DNA of 64,000 nt from Tetrahymena elliotti 4EA (taxonomy: Eukaryota > Ciliophora > Oligohymenophorea > Hymenostomatida > Tetrahymenidae). Location of the stretch: positions 499,161 through 563,160 of the forward strand of contig JH720317.1 in NCBI GenBank assembly GCA_000231825.2, read 5' to 3'. The position numbers and the translations under genes are program-made. Below, piece after piece: positions 1-12,380 of this stretch. Position 1 is the first letter of the stretch; the number at the start of each line of letters is the position of its first letter. Below the pieces are notes generated by a model. It saw only the letters and a program-made list of their open reading frames with translations. It was not told where the DNA came from and did not search any database.

Positions 1-327
1 ATAAATAAATCAATCATGTTTTGATTGATTAATTAGAATTAAAATGTTCAATTCTAACAAATATGGTATTTTAAAAAATAGAGAAAAAAATGAAGTTTTA
101 ACATGAAGTGATACTATTCTTTAATATTCATTCATGTATTATGTTTAAAGAAGTAATTCATTTTGTTTATTATGTGGAAAGTATTTAAATTTTGATTTTA
201 GGTAAGCAAAATCCTAATAATTAATTAGAAAAGCAAAAGAAACAAAATAAATAACAAAAGCAAAAACAAAACATATTAATAAAGTATTTGTTTATTTCAA
301 AATACAAGTATAGAGATAGATAGATAG
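1..327. other. AT-rich upstream region, no gene seen
   Basis: This is AT-rich DNA upstream of the kinase gene. It ends in a short TAGA/GATA microsatellite at about 311-329, directly before the kinase ATG. I see no coding frame or RNA gene in it. Confidence 0.6.
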
Positions 328-3300
328 ATGAATGGTTTTGATTCAAGCGATGATAGTGATGATGACAGTACCATAAATTAACTGGTGCAAAGCGAATTCT
401 AGTAAAACTTTAGAGTAATACGCAAGATAGGTGAAGGAGCTTCTGGAAAAGTTTATTTAATAGAGAATATTAATAATCTTACAAAAAGGGCAATTAAAGT
501 AGCACCTCTGAACTATTTGACATCTAAAGAAAGAAATTAATGTAAAAAAGAACTCATAAACCAGTAAAAACTAGATCATCCTAGAATAATTAAAATTATA
601 GATGGAAAATATGATAGATAAAAAAAAATTATGTACATAGTTATGGAATATGCTGAGGGTAACTAACTAACTAACATTCATTTTAAATATTTTTTTATCG
701 CAATAAAGATTAGAACAACCATTTAATTCATTGATCTCTTTTTGAGATTCTTCATCAAAATAAATAAATAGGTGGAGATCTATAGTCCAGGATTGATAGA
801 CAAAGTAAGAATGGATAGTATTTTGAAGAAGAGTAAATCTTAGATTGGTTTATACAAATTTCTGCAGGCTTAAAATACTCTCATCAAAAGTAGAACAAAA
901 GAAATTGATTAATTAACTAGTTAAGTATTTATTAATTTTTTTAATTAGTAATATTATCCATAGGGATATCAAAGGGAAAAACATACTCTTAAATAAAAAT
1001 AATGAATGTATGATTGGGGATTTTGGAATATCTAAATAACTTGATTATACCAATTAAAAACTCTTTTCTGTCATTGGCACTCCTGCTTATGTCTCTCCAG
1101 AGATACTTAAAGAAAAAGGGTACTCATTTTCAACTGATATATGGTCTCTTGGTATTCTGTTATATCAACTATGCTGTCTTAAACCTCCCTTTGAAATCTG
1201 GAAGAATAATCATTCTGTAGATATAATTTAAAGACTACCATATCCACCTATTGTCAGAAATAAATATTCATATGGAATCAAAACATTAATTTCCAAGCTT
1301 CTAAGAAAAGATTAGAAAGACCGCATCACTTTAGATTAAATCTTTAAAGAGCCTATCATTTAAAAACGCCTCCATTTTTGTTAAGAAAGGCATCACAATA
1401 ATAAGTATATTCATTTTTTCTTTCATTTTTAAAATTGTTCATATTTTTATCATATCTCAGACATTAATTAAAATAAAAAAAAAGAACTTCCTTCTTTAGA
1501 CATTAAAAAAGTGAATAATAATCTTTAAAAAACTCCTAGTAGAAATTAATTAAGAGAATTAGAAATATAAACATAAAAATAAAATGAAAAAAAGTAACAT
1601 TTTGATTTTCAGGATAAAAATTGTAATTTAAAACCTTCAACTCCCTAAATAATTAGCAAAAAATAAGATAACATTTTCAATAAAAATTAGTATTCAGATA
1701 ATAATGTTGTCTCATAATAATAATTAAGTATGAATTAAGTCAATCAACAGATAAAATAAAATAATAACCTCATCTCTTAAAAGACTATCCCAGATATTAA
1801 AAATATCAACAATCATGAAAAACTCAATTAAAATAAACTTCCAACTCAAAAAAGCATAACTTTTAGCAAAAAAAACACATTCTATAACATTAGTGAACAA
1901 GATTTTGATACTTCAATTTAAGATAACTAATAAAAATAACCAAATCAAACTCAATAAAATGTATCTTTTAACAAAAAAAGCACATTCTGTAACATTAGTG
2001 AACAAGAAGTTGATACTTCTCCTTAAAATAGGATTTAATAAGATAACTAATCAAAATAACCAAATACTCGAAAAAATACTGATGCATCAAATAATTTTAA
2101 GATTAAAACAAGTCGGGATTGTATTCCTGAAATCAAAGAAGAAAATAATTTTAAATCAAAGACTTTACCAGATGAGAAAAATAGAAAAAAGTGGTAAATA
2201 GTTAACAAGCAGGATGAAAATTAACATCAAATACCTAACAACTATTAAAAAGTAATTTTGAAAATTACAACTTTATCAACCAAGTTATTTATTTATTTAT
2301 TTTATTCTTTTGAAGATTCTAGAAGATGAATTCTAAGAACATAAAAGGAGATGGTATGACACCATAATAAATAATAATAACAATAGTGACACAAATGCTA
2401 CACATTAAGTAGATTAATTCCCTCTTATATTTTAATATAATTGCTAATTATTTTTCTTTTGAACAAGAACCCTGAAGAGTAACCTGATCAAAATATTATG
2501 AAAACTGATGAAAAATAGGATAAAGTAATATCAATTAAACATCTTAAGAATTAATTTATTTTTAGCTATTTATTTTTTTAGGCTGGATAAATTTCAAACA
2601 AACAAAAGAAACTTGAGGAATAAGAAGAATTGCAAAAAGATATTAAATAGCTAGGCACTCCTGATGGAGAAGATATTATTAATCAAAGAAAGGAGTAGAA
2701 CAAATTATTAAACTTTAAGTATAATTTAGAGACAATGACTGTTGAAAAGATGAATAATAATATTTAATATCATCAATAAAAATCTTAAAGTAATTTGAAC
2801 AAAACGCAAAATTAAAAATTAAAAAATCCTTTAAATAAATAAAAGATAATTTAAAGGAGGTTGACAAAAAATAAATCAACAAAGAGGAAAATAAACAAAA
2901 AGTTAATGTAAAATATTTTTTACCATTTATTTCATTAAGACTAAATTTTCATTTTAAAAAAAATAAAAAAGAATTAAGTCAGTAATATTAATAGTAATCA
3001 TGAATAAAAAGACGTTCTCAATGGAATTCAAAGTGCATATTAAGAATAATCAAAATCATACTTCTAAAAGCCAAATTTTGTTACTGAAGCCGCTAAAAAC
3101 TTTTAGATTAAAAATACCTCTAAAAGCAAGAAGAATGCTAAAGAAAATATAAAGTAAGATTCACCAAAAGCAAAAACACTTAACATGAAAATAGATGAGT
3201 TATAGCAAGAATAAAATTCGGAATAGAAACATTTCAACTTTTTTAGAACAAGGTAGTCTATAAAAGATCTTATAAGTTTGAAATAATAATAAAATAATAA

Positions 3301-3665
3301 TCATCATCAACAACAACAAGAACATCATGAAGTGGTTGAGGATAAAAATGATTTAAATAAAGAATCAGACAAAAAAATAGATATTGAATTTGACCCTGAT
3401 GACAATCTATACATTTCTGAATTGAAATCATAAGTAAATTAAATACTTTCTTTTATTATATTTTTAAATATACCATTTTTTAATCTAGATAAGAGATAAT
3501 CTTCCTAATGAAAACAATCAACATAATTCTAGTTCTTATTATGTAAATTAGTGCCAGAATTAAATTTTGGAAGAATTGGATTAAGAATGGCTTTTAGATG
3601 ATAATTTGGGAATTGAAATTTATGGAAATAATTAAATTAATCTCAAAAAAGAAGAAGATTTATGA
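328..3665 (+). CDS. NIMA-related (NEK) Ser/Thr protein kinase with long Gln/Asn-rich tail
   Basis: Predicted 924-residue protein from nine exons: 328-658, 772-889, 949-1379, 1461-2251, 2316-2408, 2468-2524, 2582-2907, 2983-3433 and 3489-3665. All junctions are GT-AG and keep phase. The kinase domain spans roughly residues 29-293. It has a glycine loop GEGASGKVY (from residue 35), the VAIK lysine (K57), GGDL after the hinge, the catalytic loop HRDIKGKN (D156), DFG (D174), GTPAYVSPE and DIWSLG. The GGDL block, the ILDWFIQI helix and the LGDFG-like context are typical of NEK kinases, which act at centrosomes, basal bodies and cilia. All catalytic residues are present, so it should be active. The roughly 630-residue tail is low complexity, rich in Gln, Asn, Lys and Ser, and contains two copies of a short motif near 1855-2050. 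The exon 3/4 junction is the least certain. The start is the first ATG before the domain. Confidence 0.9.
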
Positions 3666-4689
3666 TAAAGATACAACTCTTCAATCTTTAATATAAATTA
3701 CTTTTAATTCTTAAAGCATTTGATTGGATTAATGACTATTTAAAGATAGATAGATAGATAACCACAACAAAATAATTACAGCTATTTTAAATTAGTGGAA
3801 AGTATGATATTCTACTTTAAATTATATGATCTATTGTATTTTTTGAGATGAGTAAATATTTAATTAATATTTAGATTTTTATTAAGCTTAATATTAAATT
3901 AGGGGTAGTAAGATTTTACTAAATTGCTTTAAATAAAAAAATTAATTTAAAAAATTACTATCTAACTTCTAAAATTTAACTGAACTTGTATTTCATTATT
4001 TATTTTAAAATTAACTTTTGAAATAATAATAAAAAATTTAATCAAATTCTGCAATTAAATACATTATATAAATTAAAAAGACTTGTAATTTTGAAATTAG
4101 CGATTGATTAATCAATCAATCAATACTTGTTCATTCCGCATTTATTTATTGTTCATATTATTAATTCCCCAAGTATTTTGTAAAATTACATTTTTACATC
4201 CTAAAAAGTTATTTTTCTTTTCTAATAAATTTTTATTTTAAAAAATTAAATTTCTAAAAAAATAATTGAACTCAGTCTGTTCACATAGTTAAATTTTGTT
4301 AAATGGATAAATTTCTGAGTAGAAAAATTTAAAGTTAAAATTAGATTGATTTGAGGTTACTCAAACAAAAATATTTAATTTATAATAATTTGTTGTTTAT
4401 GAAAATGTATATATGATTCTAATAATAAAATTTAATTTTTTTTTCGTTTGATTGAATGTGAAAAGAAAGATTAGTTTTGCTTCGTTGGATAGTAATTAAT
4501 AATGAAATTTATAGGTGATTAACTGACTAAAAATTTAATTTGCAATAATATGTTTTCTATCTATATTATTCTAACAATACTAATTATCATATATAACAAT
4601 TGGGTAAGAATACTATTTAATTTATTTTTTTATTTTTAGAAAGATTTCCTTTGTGTTTTTGTAAAGTAAATTCAATAAAGGCCAAAAGT
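3666..4689. other. Intergenic, no gene seen
   Basis: AT-rich spacer between the two kinase copies. A GATA microsatellite lies at about 3746-3760, just after the first kinase stop, and a TCAA/TTAA-rich tract lies near 4105-4125. No N-lobe of a kinase (glycine loop or VAIK lysine) could be found here, although the downstream copy would need one. Confidence 0.6.
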
Positions 4690-7280
4690 ATTTTTAAAAA
4701 AATATTCTAAAATGAAGAGTTTCTTTGGATTAAATTTTAACAATGGTTTATACAAATATGCAGAGGCTTAAGATACTGTCATAAATAGTAGATCGAATAA
4801 GAAAAATAATTATCTTTTATTTAACTTTTACTTTTTTTATTTAACAGAAAAATTCTTCACAGAGATCTCAAGGGAAAAAACATCTTCTTAAATAAAGATA
4901 ATGAATGCAAGATTGGCTATTACGGAATATCCAAATAGCTTGATTATACTCATTAAAAACTCATTTCTTTTGTAGATACTCCTAATTATATTTCTCCAGA
5001 CATAATTAGAGGATAAGGGTACTCATATTAAAATGATATATGGTCTCTGGGTATTCTTTTAAATGAATTATGCTGTCTTGAACCTCCTTTTAAAAGTGAT
5101 GAAGAAGTACAGTACAAATCTATTTCAAAGTTGATAGTAAACCATATCCACCAATTTAAAAATATTAATATTCTAATGATCTCAAAATATTAATTTCCAA
5201 ACTTCTCAGAAAAAAAGATAAAGATCGTATCACTCTAGATTAAATCTTTAAGGAACCTATCATTAAATACCACTCTTTATCTATGTAAAGCAGAGCTCCA
5301 CAATAAAATGTAAATACATTAATTCATTACTTGAATAAATATACATTAAATCAAATCAATTTTCTTAATTTTACAGTTTTTAATTCCTTCAATTCATAAA
5401 ATTCAAATATTGATCATCTTTGAAGAATGAAAAAATTCTATTTTACTCCCTATTCATAATATAAGTCCTATTTATTCCTTCATTCTTTCACTCACTCATT
5501 CATTCATTCATTGATTTATTTATTCATTCATTCTTAATATAAGTTATACAAAGATCGTTTTCTAGTAAAATAGGGCTTCTACTCCATATAAATCCCCTTA
5601 CATTCCTCGTAATTCTCCTTTTCCTTAACCTTAATATCAAGATCCTCTTAATTTAAACTAAGTACCAGAAGCTTAATAGTAGGTTCCCTAAATCTAACAG
5701 AATGGTAATGCAGCTCAAAATAGAAATTAAAATAATAACTAACAAATTCCTAGGTAAAACGTCTAATAAGCTGATATCTAAAATCATTAAATACAGTTAT
5801 AAACTTAAACAGAAAAATTAACAGAAAAAAAATTGATTGATTTGAGAAATATAAATAATAATAATATTATTACTCCTCCATAATTCTAAACTCCATAAAA
5901 TAATATCTAAAATTAATATAAATAGTAAGAAAATAATATTTTTTCTACAAAAAATATCTAATAGTAATAGTTAAAGATTAATTAATTATGTGTTAACAAG
6001 TTAGATACTATCAAATCCCCAAAAGCTAACCCAAATATTAATAATATCAAGGCTAAAGAAGCAGAAATTTCCAAAGCCAATACACCTCAAACTTAAAAAA
6101 ATACCATATCTAGCAGAAGAAGCACATTTTATACTACAACGAATGAACAAGAATCAGAGAGTTCACAATCAAATTTTATTATTAATGATGAGTAAAGATT
6201 GTCAAACAATGAAAAAATTGCTAGATCAAATAATTTGAAAACTTAAGCAACAAAGGGTGAAAATGATATAAAATAATAAACTATTACGGATAAAATAAGA
6301 CAACAATAAACTTAAAATTTAGCTTACAACCTTACCTTAAATATCAAATAGAAAGTAATAATTTTAATTCATTTATTTTTTACTTGTTAGTTATTTATTT
6401 ATTTCTTTCTTTTTAAGACCTCATAAGAACATACAAATAAAGAATAGAAAGATAATCTTGTAATGAGAAATAATAATTAATCAGATCAACAAGCTAGTTA
6501 AAGTAAATTTAATGAAAAATTAAAAAATAAAAATTGAATTTTTTTAGGAAAAGAAAAAGTAGATTCAAGTTAAAAATAAATCAATGAAGAGGAAACTAAA
6601 AAAAAAACAAATGTAAAATATTAAATTATTTAAAGAAACTAAATGTAAATTTTAACAATAAAGAAGGAAGACAATAAGATCAATAGAAAACTTGACTATT
6701 AAGATAATACTTATGAAAAAGAAAACCCTGATTAAGATGAATAAAAAAACATATTATTCTCAAAACCATTATTTTTCATTAAAAAAAATTCTTTCCCTTA
6801 AAGTGCAAATATTTATCCAAAAAACATATTATAAAATGGAGATTCACTAAAATCATAAACACTTAATCCTTATGCTGGCTAAAAAGAGCAGGGACAATAC
6901 AATTCTTAATAAAAGCATTTCAACTTATACAAGTAGAGATAGTCTATACGAGATCTTATAATTATGAAAAAGCAAGAAAGCACTCAGCAACTGCCTAATA
7001 TAGTTGGAGAAAAAAATGAAATAAATAAAAAATAAGATGAATTAATTAATAATCAATTTAACCCTAATGACAATAAATAGATTTTAGTAAATTTACTTCT
7101 TTTAATTTTATTTAAAATGAAGTTCACACCTCCATTTTTTTAATTCAGAAAAGATAAATGGCGAGCAATGAATACCAGAATTAACATTCTGATGGAAACT
7201 AATCATCATTTGATGAAAGTTTAGGCATAGAATTTTTTGGATTTAATTAACTTAATCATTTTAGAGTAGAAAATCTATGA
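4690..7280 (+). pseudogene. Degenerate tandem copy of the NEK kinase gene
   Basis: This stretch parallels the upstream kinase from the middle of its domain to its C-terminus. Recognisable pieces in order are QWFIQICRGLRYCH (about 4743-4785), an intron, HRDLKGKN (near 4857), GYYGIS in place of GDFGIS (4915-4932), DTPNYISPD for GTPAYVSPE, and DIWSLGILL. A one-base frame change falls between about 5090 and 5135. Beyond it the reading resumes as KPYPPI and KDRITLDQIF, then a Gln/Asn-rich tail with introns at matching places. It ends in a tail block like that of the first copy (LGIEFFG versus LGIEIYG) and TGA at 7278-7280. The N-lobe with the ATP loop is absent and the DFG aspartate is tyrosine, so no active kinase can be made. 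A transcribed pseudokinase fragment or a sequencing error at the frameshift are alternatives, but the missing N-lobe and lost DFG favour decay after tandem duplication. The left boundary is approximate. Confidence 0.8.
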
Positions 7281-10200
7281 GAAATGCCAGAAAAATTTAA
7301 CTAAAAATACTAAATTGTTTATGTAATTTATTAATTTTTAAAAGAAAAGTAGGATCAAACAATTTATTTAAATTTAAGAATATCTATCAACTATATTCTT
7401 TGAGAAGTTAGTTAATTCATTCATACCCACCAATAATTTTCAAATCTTTAACATTGTCAAAAAACTTGAAAATTTTATTTCTGACTGATATGGGTAGAGT
7501 TAGTAGGACTTTTTATTTTCATTCATTTTTAGAGGGAGTGAATAAAAATACTAATATTCTTTTAATAATGATTCCCTCCTATTCTATACTACCCTCAATT
7601 AATAAAATACTACTATACCACCCTGCTCCTGATGATTACCGTTGATAAGAATCAATTTAATTTGTAATTATTTTTTAATATTTTAAATGTATGTTTACAA
7701 TCTATATTTTTAATATTAATTTAGGAATCATTTGATGACTTATGCTAGATAGCATTTAAAACAAAATTAAATTTTAAAGACTCTAATTAAGAACTTACTT
7801 AGACTTATAAAATTTTATAAATCCAAAGATAGATTCTAATTTATAAAAAAACTAACTAAATTTGAAACTATATACAAAAAATGAAATCTAATGAAATATT
7901 ATAATTAAAAATATATATAAAATATGCATGTTTGTTCATAAATTACTAACCAATACTTCCTTCATAAATTCTAATTTATTTTTATCTCATTATTTGTTAA
8001 TATTATTGCTGATTTATTTAAGATTTTAGTATAAAAGATGATTAAAGAGGTATTATAAATTTTGTTTGTTAAAAACATAATTTAATTGAAATCAATATGA
8101 TAACTTTTTCAAGCTAAATAAACGATCTATCTCTCCTTTATTAACTAAGTTTTTAATGAAATTAAATGTTTGTTTTAAAAAGCAAAACTAAAAATTAAGC
8201 AAAAAATAAGACAGATAATTAATTCTTCAGAAAAATATGGAATTCAAATTTTATAACTAAATAAGGGATTGAGTTGTTTCTTAAAGAATTGTAGAATCAT
8301 TTTGAAAAGAAAAAAAATAAAAACAATCAACTTTTTCTAAAGTAAATATATTATTAATTCTACTTGTATTTTCAAAAGTATTTCTTGAAATCATGCTAAC
8401 TAACTTCAAAAAAATATTTTTATTAAAATATTAGCATGTATATTTTGAATAGAAAATAATTAATGTTGACTATTAATTAACCTTTCTCGCTTTATATCTT
8501 TATAAATCTATTTTATTATTTGCAAATAAAAAGAAAAAGAGTCGTATCTTAAAACTTTAGCTTAACTTCTTTGAAATAATTAATATTTGAAACCAACAAA
8601 AGAATTTATAAGGCAATAAAAGCTCACTTTTTCAGAATTAATTTGATAATCCATTGTTACAGATATAAGGAAGAGCAAAAATATTCAATTACTTTTTTTG
8701 AAAAATAAAACTTATGATGAGCAAATAATTTAATCTTTATTTCTCACATAATTCCTACACATCTTAAAAATTTATCTATTTATAAAACTTAATATCTTTT
8801 TCATGAAAAGAATATTCAAATGCAGCTAGCTAAAAAACTTTTTTAATCAATCAAGGCTATTTTGTCTTTTAGTTTATTTACAAAAAATCATAAATATCCA
8901 TCCGACCATTCGCTGAAAACAATTTTTCCTAACATTAAATAAAAAATTAGTTGGATGATTTTATCAGTTCTATTACCAATTAAAATATATTACTTTCTTT
9001 CAAACTATCTATTTCTTCTAAAAAATTTAAGATTTTAAAAAGTTAAATTTCTTATCTAGAAAAAAATTCTTTGCTGAAAATGATTGATTATCTGAGTGAG
9101 ATACAGCAATTTAGTTTATTTTCTATTAAAAAAACTGTTAAACACTCTTCTTCAATAAGAAAGAACAACTTATCGATTTTTAAGCTTTTGTCTCAGAGGA
9201 TTTGATCAGTTTTATAGCTGCTAATACTTGATGTTCTACTTGATTCATTTGTATACTTTTTTGAATTAGATTGTTTCCAATCTGGTTAAATGCTAAGTAC
9301 TTATTTAACTTTTATCAAGCTAATTTATATATCTTTAAAGGTTCTTTAATTTTTAGACATTTTTGCAACTAATTTTATTTATTGCTAAGTTTTTCATATA
9401 TTTTTGTTTGAAAGCATTTAGAAATACACTATTTATATATATTTGTTGTAACTACTTATTAGCTTCACAAAAGATTTAGAAGAAGTTTCAAATTTATTAA
9501 AGGTATAAACCAAAACAACTAATTTTTTAATTAAGTTCAAACTGTTTCATTTTAATATTTAATCTTTATTAAAAGAAGTTATAAAATATTTGAATATTCA
9601 AACAAAATATTTTTCATAAATATGAGTTTGGATTAAACGCTTAACAAAGCAGTTGGAAAAAGCAGAAAAGCTATGAGCATGATTACTTTTTAATATTACT
9701 TTGAAAAAAAATATATTAATCAAATATCTTTTCATTTGTGTTTTAGTGTTTTATTAATACCTTGATAATAGATTCAGGATTGACTCACTATTAAATAGAA
9801 AAATTTATAACTGTAAACTTAATATATCATGAAACACATATTTCTTAGATTATCAATTTGTAAATTAAAAAGAATAATACCTAAATAAATAAAATAATGC
9901 CACTAAATATTTTTTTACAGAAATTTATTTAATACAATCCAATCTAGTTAGTCTATTTACTTGATTCTTATTCTCTTTGTTTCTTTTGAATTTCTTTTAT
10001 TTTTTAATTCAATTTAGCTAGAATAAAGTTGTTTGTCTACCTGTGTATTAAGGATCATACAAACAAAAAATAATTTTAAGTAAGAGACTACCTGTTTAAT
10101 AAAAACTAAAAATGTAATTGAAAATAATTTTCTGAGTATTAATCTCATCAACTTAGCTCATACATATCAAACAAATAAATAAATGCAACGCTAACTATAT

Positions 10201-11234
10201 TATTACAAAATAAGTAAGAATTAACTAATGTCTTTATAAAAATACCCCTAAATTTGGGTTTTAATTCAATCAGTATTGAAGAGTAAAACAAGTTTTCAAA
10301 ACATCATCTAAATAAATATGTTTGTTATTTGTTTATCGAAATTTTTATTTTCGATTTATTTTTGAGTTTGATTGCTTTTTGAAAGAAAGGTGCATTAAAA
10401 AATTGTGATTATTTCTTAAAATTTTTGTTTACAACACACTTGAGAAATTAAGTTTAAAAAAGTTTTCATTTTGTTTAATTAAATTTCAATTGTAATAATA
10501 CAAAAAATAAAACTGATTCTAAACCTATCAATCAATCAATTAATATCTTTTGTGTTATTCATATTTCTTCTTTTGCTTTCTAACTATATATTTTGGTCTT
10601 TTTGCTATTTATTAACAAAGGTTATTTAGGTTTTAGTTTAACCAAAAGAAACTAAATCTTTAAAACAGATAAGAATAAAAACTATTTTAATGACTTAATA
10701 GAATAGTATTCTCTTGTGATTTATTTTAATATTTTGCTGAAATATTTTATTTATTTAATTCAGCGGTTTCAGATCTTTCTTTTTATTTTAGCTTTGGGAA
10801 TCACTTTGATTTAATAAGAAAATATCAATCTTAATTAAAAATAAAAAAAGTAAAATCTGCAAAAAATTTAGGTTTTTAATTAAAATTTGTTCAGAAAAGA
10901 TCAGTAAAGGTGATGAATTAATTAAACCATTTACTACTTATGTCTCTTAAGCATCACAAACTTAATTGTATTTTTCTTTTTGGGAGGAGAAAAATTAGGA
11001 ATTAAAAAGTATCTAGGAATAATAAAAATCTAAGTTACAAACTTTATTAAATTTGTAGCATTCTTTTTAGGATTAAAATAGCATTTTTTGATTGAGAAAG
11101 ATTTACTTTTAGAAGAAAAATATTGAAACTGCTAATTAAAGTTTAGTTGCTTAAATATTAGAAATTTTTAGCAAGTTAAGAAATATATAATCAATTAAAT
11201 TTAAATACAAATAATATTAGAACAACAATAAAAA
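7281..11234. other. Long AT-rich intergenic region
   Basis: Nearly 4 kb of very AT-rich sequence with frequent TGA in all frames, no domain-like reading and no tRNA-like box. The small open frame at 7454-7645 is not supported by composition or a recognisable product. I see nothing else in it. Confidence 0.55.
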
Positions 11235-12380
11235 ATGTCTAAGACTGTCTTCCTAGTTTTGATCATCGCTCAAATCATCTGCTTAGCTGTAGCTGATGCT
11301 CCTGCTTGCAAAGATCATCCTTTGTTAACTAAAGTTTCATCTTATCTTGATAAAATATAGTCTAATGATAAATCTGGAGTTGCTAAATAAAAGGGTGACT
11401 CTCATATAAATGATTTTAAAAATGCTCAACCTAAAGCTTTAACCGCTGATGAATTAGATGTCTGCTCTGCTTATGCTGGATAAAAAACTTGTTGTAATAA
11501 GAAAATAATTAAGCATATAGACCAGGCTGCCTTGTTGAAAACAAAACCTGTTTAAGCTGCAAAGAGTGCTTTCTAAAAATTAATTAATATCTATGTTACA
11601 AAAATAAATAGCTCTTGTTCTAAAGTTATTAACAATGGTCCTGTTAGTGCTGAAGCCATATTTAAAAATTCTGCCTTAACTGAGTTGGCCACTTTGAAAG
11701 CTGCTCAAGCTACTTGCAAGATAAACTTTGCTAAAGCTCTTTCTTCTTTCACTAGAGGTGCATTATGTTCTATTTGTTCTGGTGTTGATTCAGTAAGCAA
11801 CTATGTTAACGAATAAGGCTAACTTAAAGTTACATAAGAATCAGTTGATAGATTTGTTACTAATACTGATACTGCTATTACTTGCTATTCTAACATTTTC
11901 ACTGAAGATAACTTAACCAAAGTTTTAGATTAACTGAATAGCATTTATGTCTTGTAGAATGATAGTTGTGGTAATACTGTTAAAACTTAAATTCTTGAAA
12001 CTTTCTAAAAAAAGATTGCTAATGATGATGGATCAAAAGGAAAAGCTTGTAAAGGTACCATTATTTTTGGTGACAACTCCCTATGCGAAAACATACTATA
12101 AGGTGACCCTAATCTTGAAAATGACAAATAAAAAAGACTTCTTAGATAAGAAATTGAAGAAATGAATAGAATACTTAAAGTTATTACTCCTAGTGAAACT
12201 GTAATTGATGCCCAAGGTGTTAACATTTATGTTGCAAGTACAACCGATAAAATGATTGATGAAAATGGTACAAGTATTAATCCTAGCTTTGATGAAACAG
12301 TAACTCCTACAGTTTCCTCTTCAAGCAGCATTATTAAATTTGCATTCGCTTTCACTGCTATTTTTGCACTTGTTTTCTGA
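11235..12380 (+). CDS. Secreted Cys-rich, probably GPI-anchored surface protein, family A copy 1
   Basis: Single-exon gene of 381 residues, reading TAA/TAG as Gln. An N-terminal signal peptide (residues 1 to about 20, ending LAVA) and a C-terminal hydrophobic stretch after a Ser-rich spacer (FAFAFTAIFALVF) suggest a GPI-anchored surface protein. The mature part carries 12 cysteines: near the start, in VCSAYAGQKTCC, SCSKV, ATCKI, ALCSICSG, ITCYS, SCGNT, ACKGT and LCENI. It shares strong blocks with the genes at 16082 and 18462, such as DQAALLK, INFAKA, SYTRGALC-like and NILQGDP. I do not recognise a named family. It is not like ciliate immobilization antigens, which have regular CxxC repeats. 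The ATG is preceded by an A-rich leader and starts the signal peptide, which fixes the start. Function is unknown; adhesion or surface coat is only inferred. Confidence 0.85.

Noticed and set aside
12005..12226. Minus-strand ORF opposite the first surface-protein gene
   Set aside because: It is an antisense shadow of a well-supported coding sequence.
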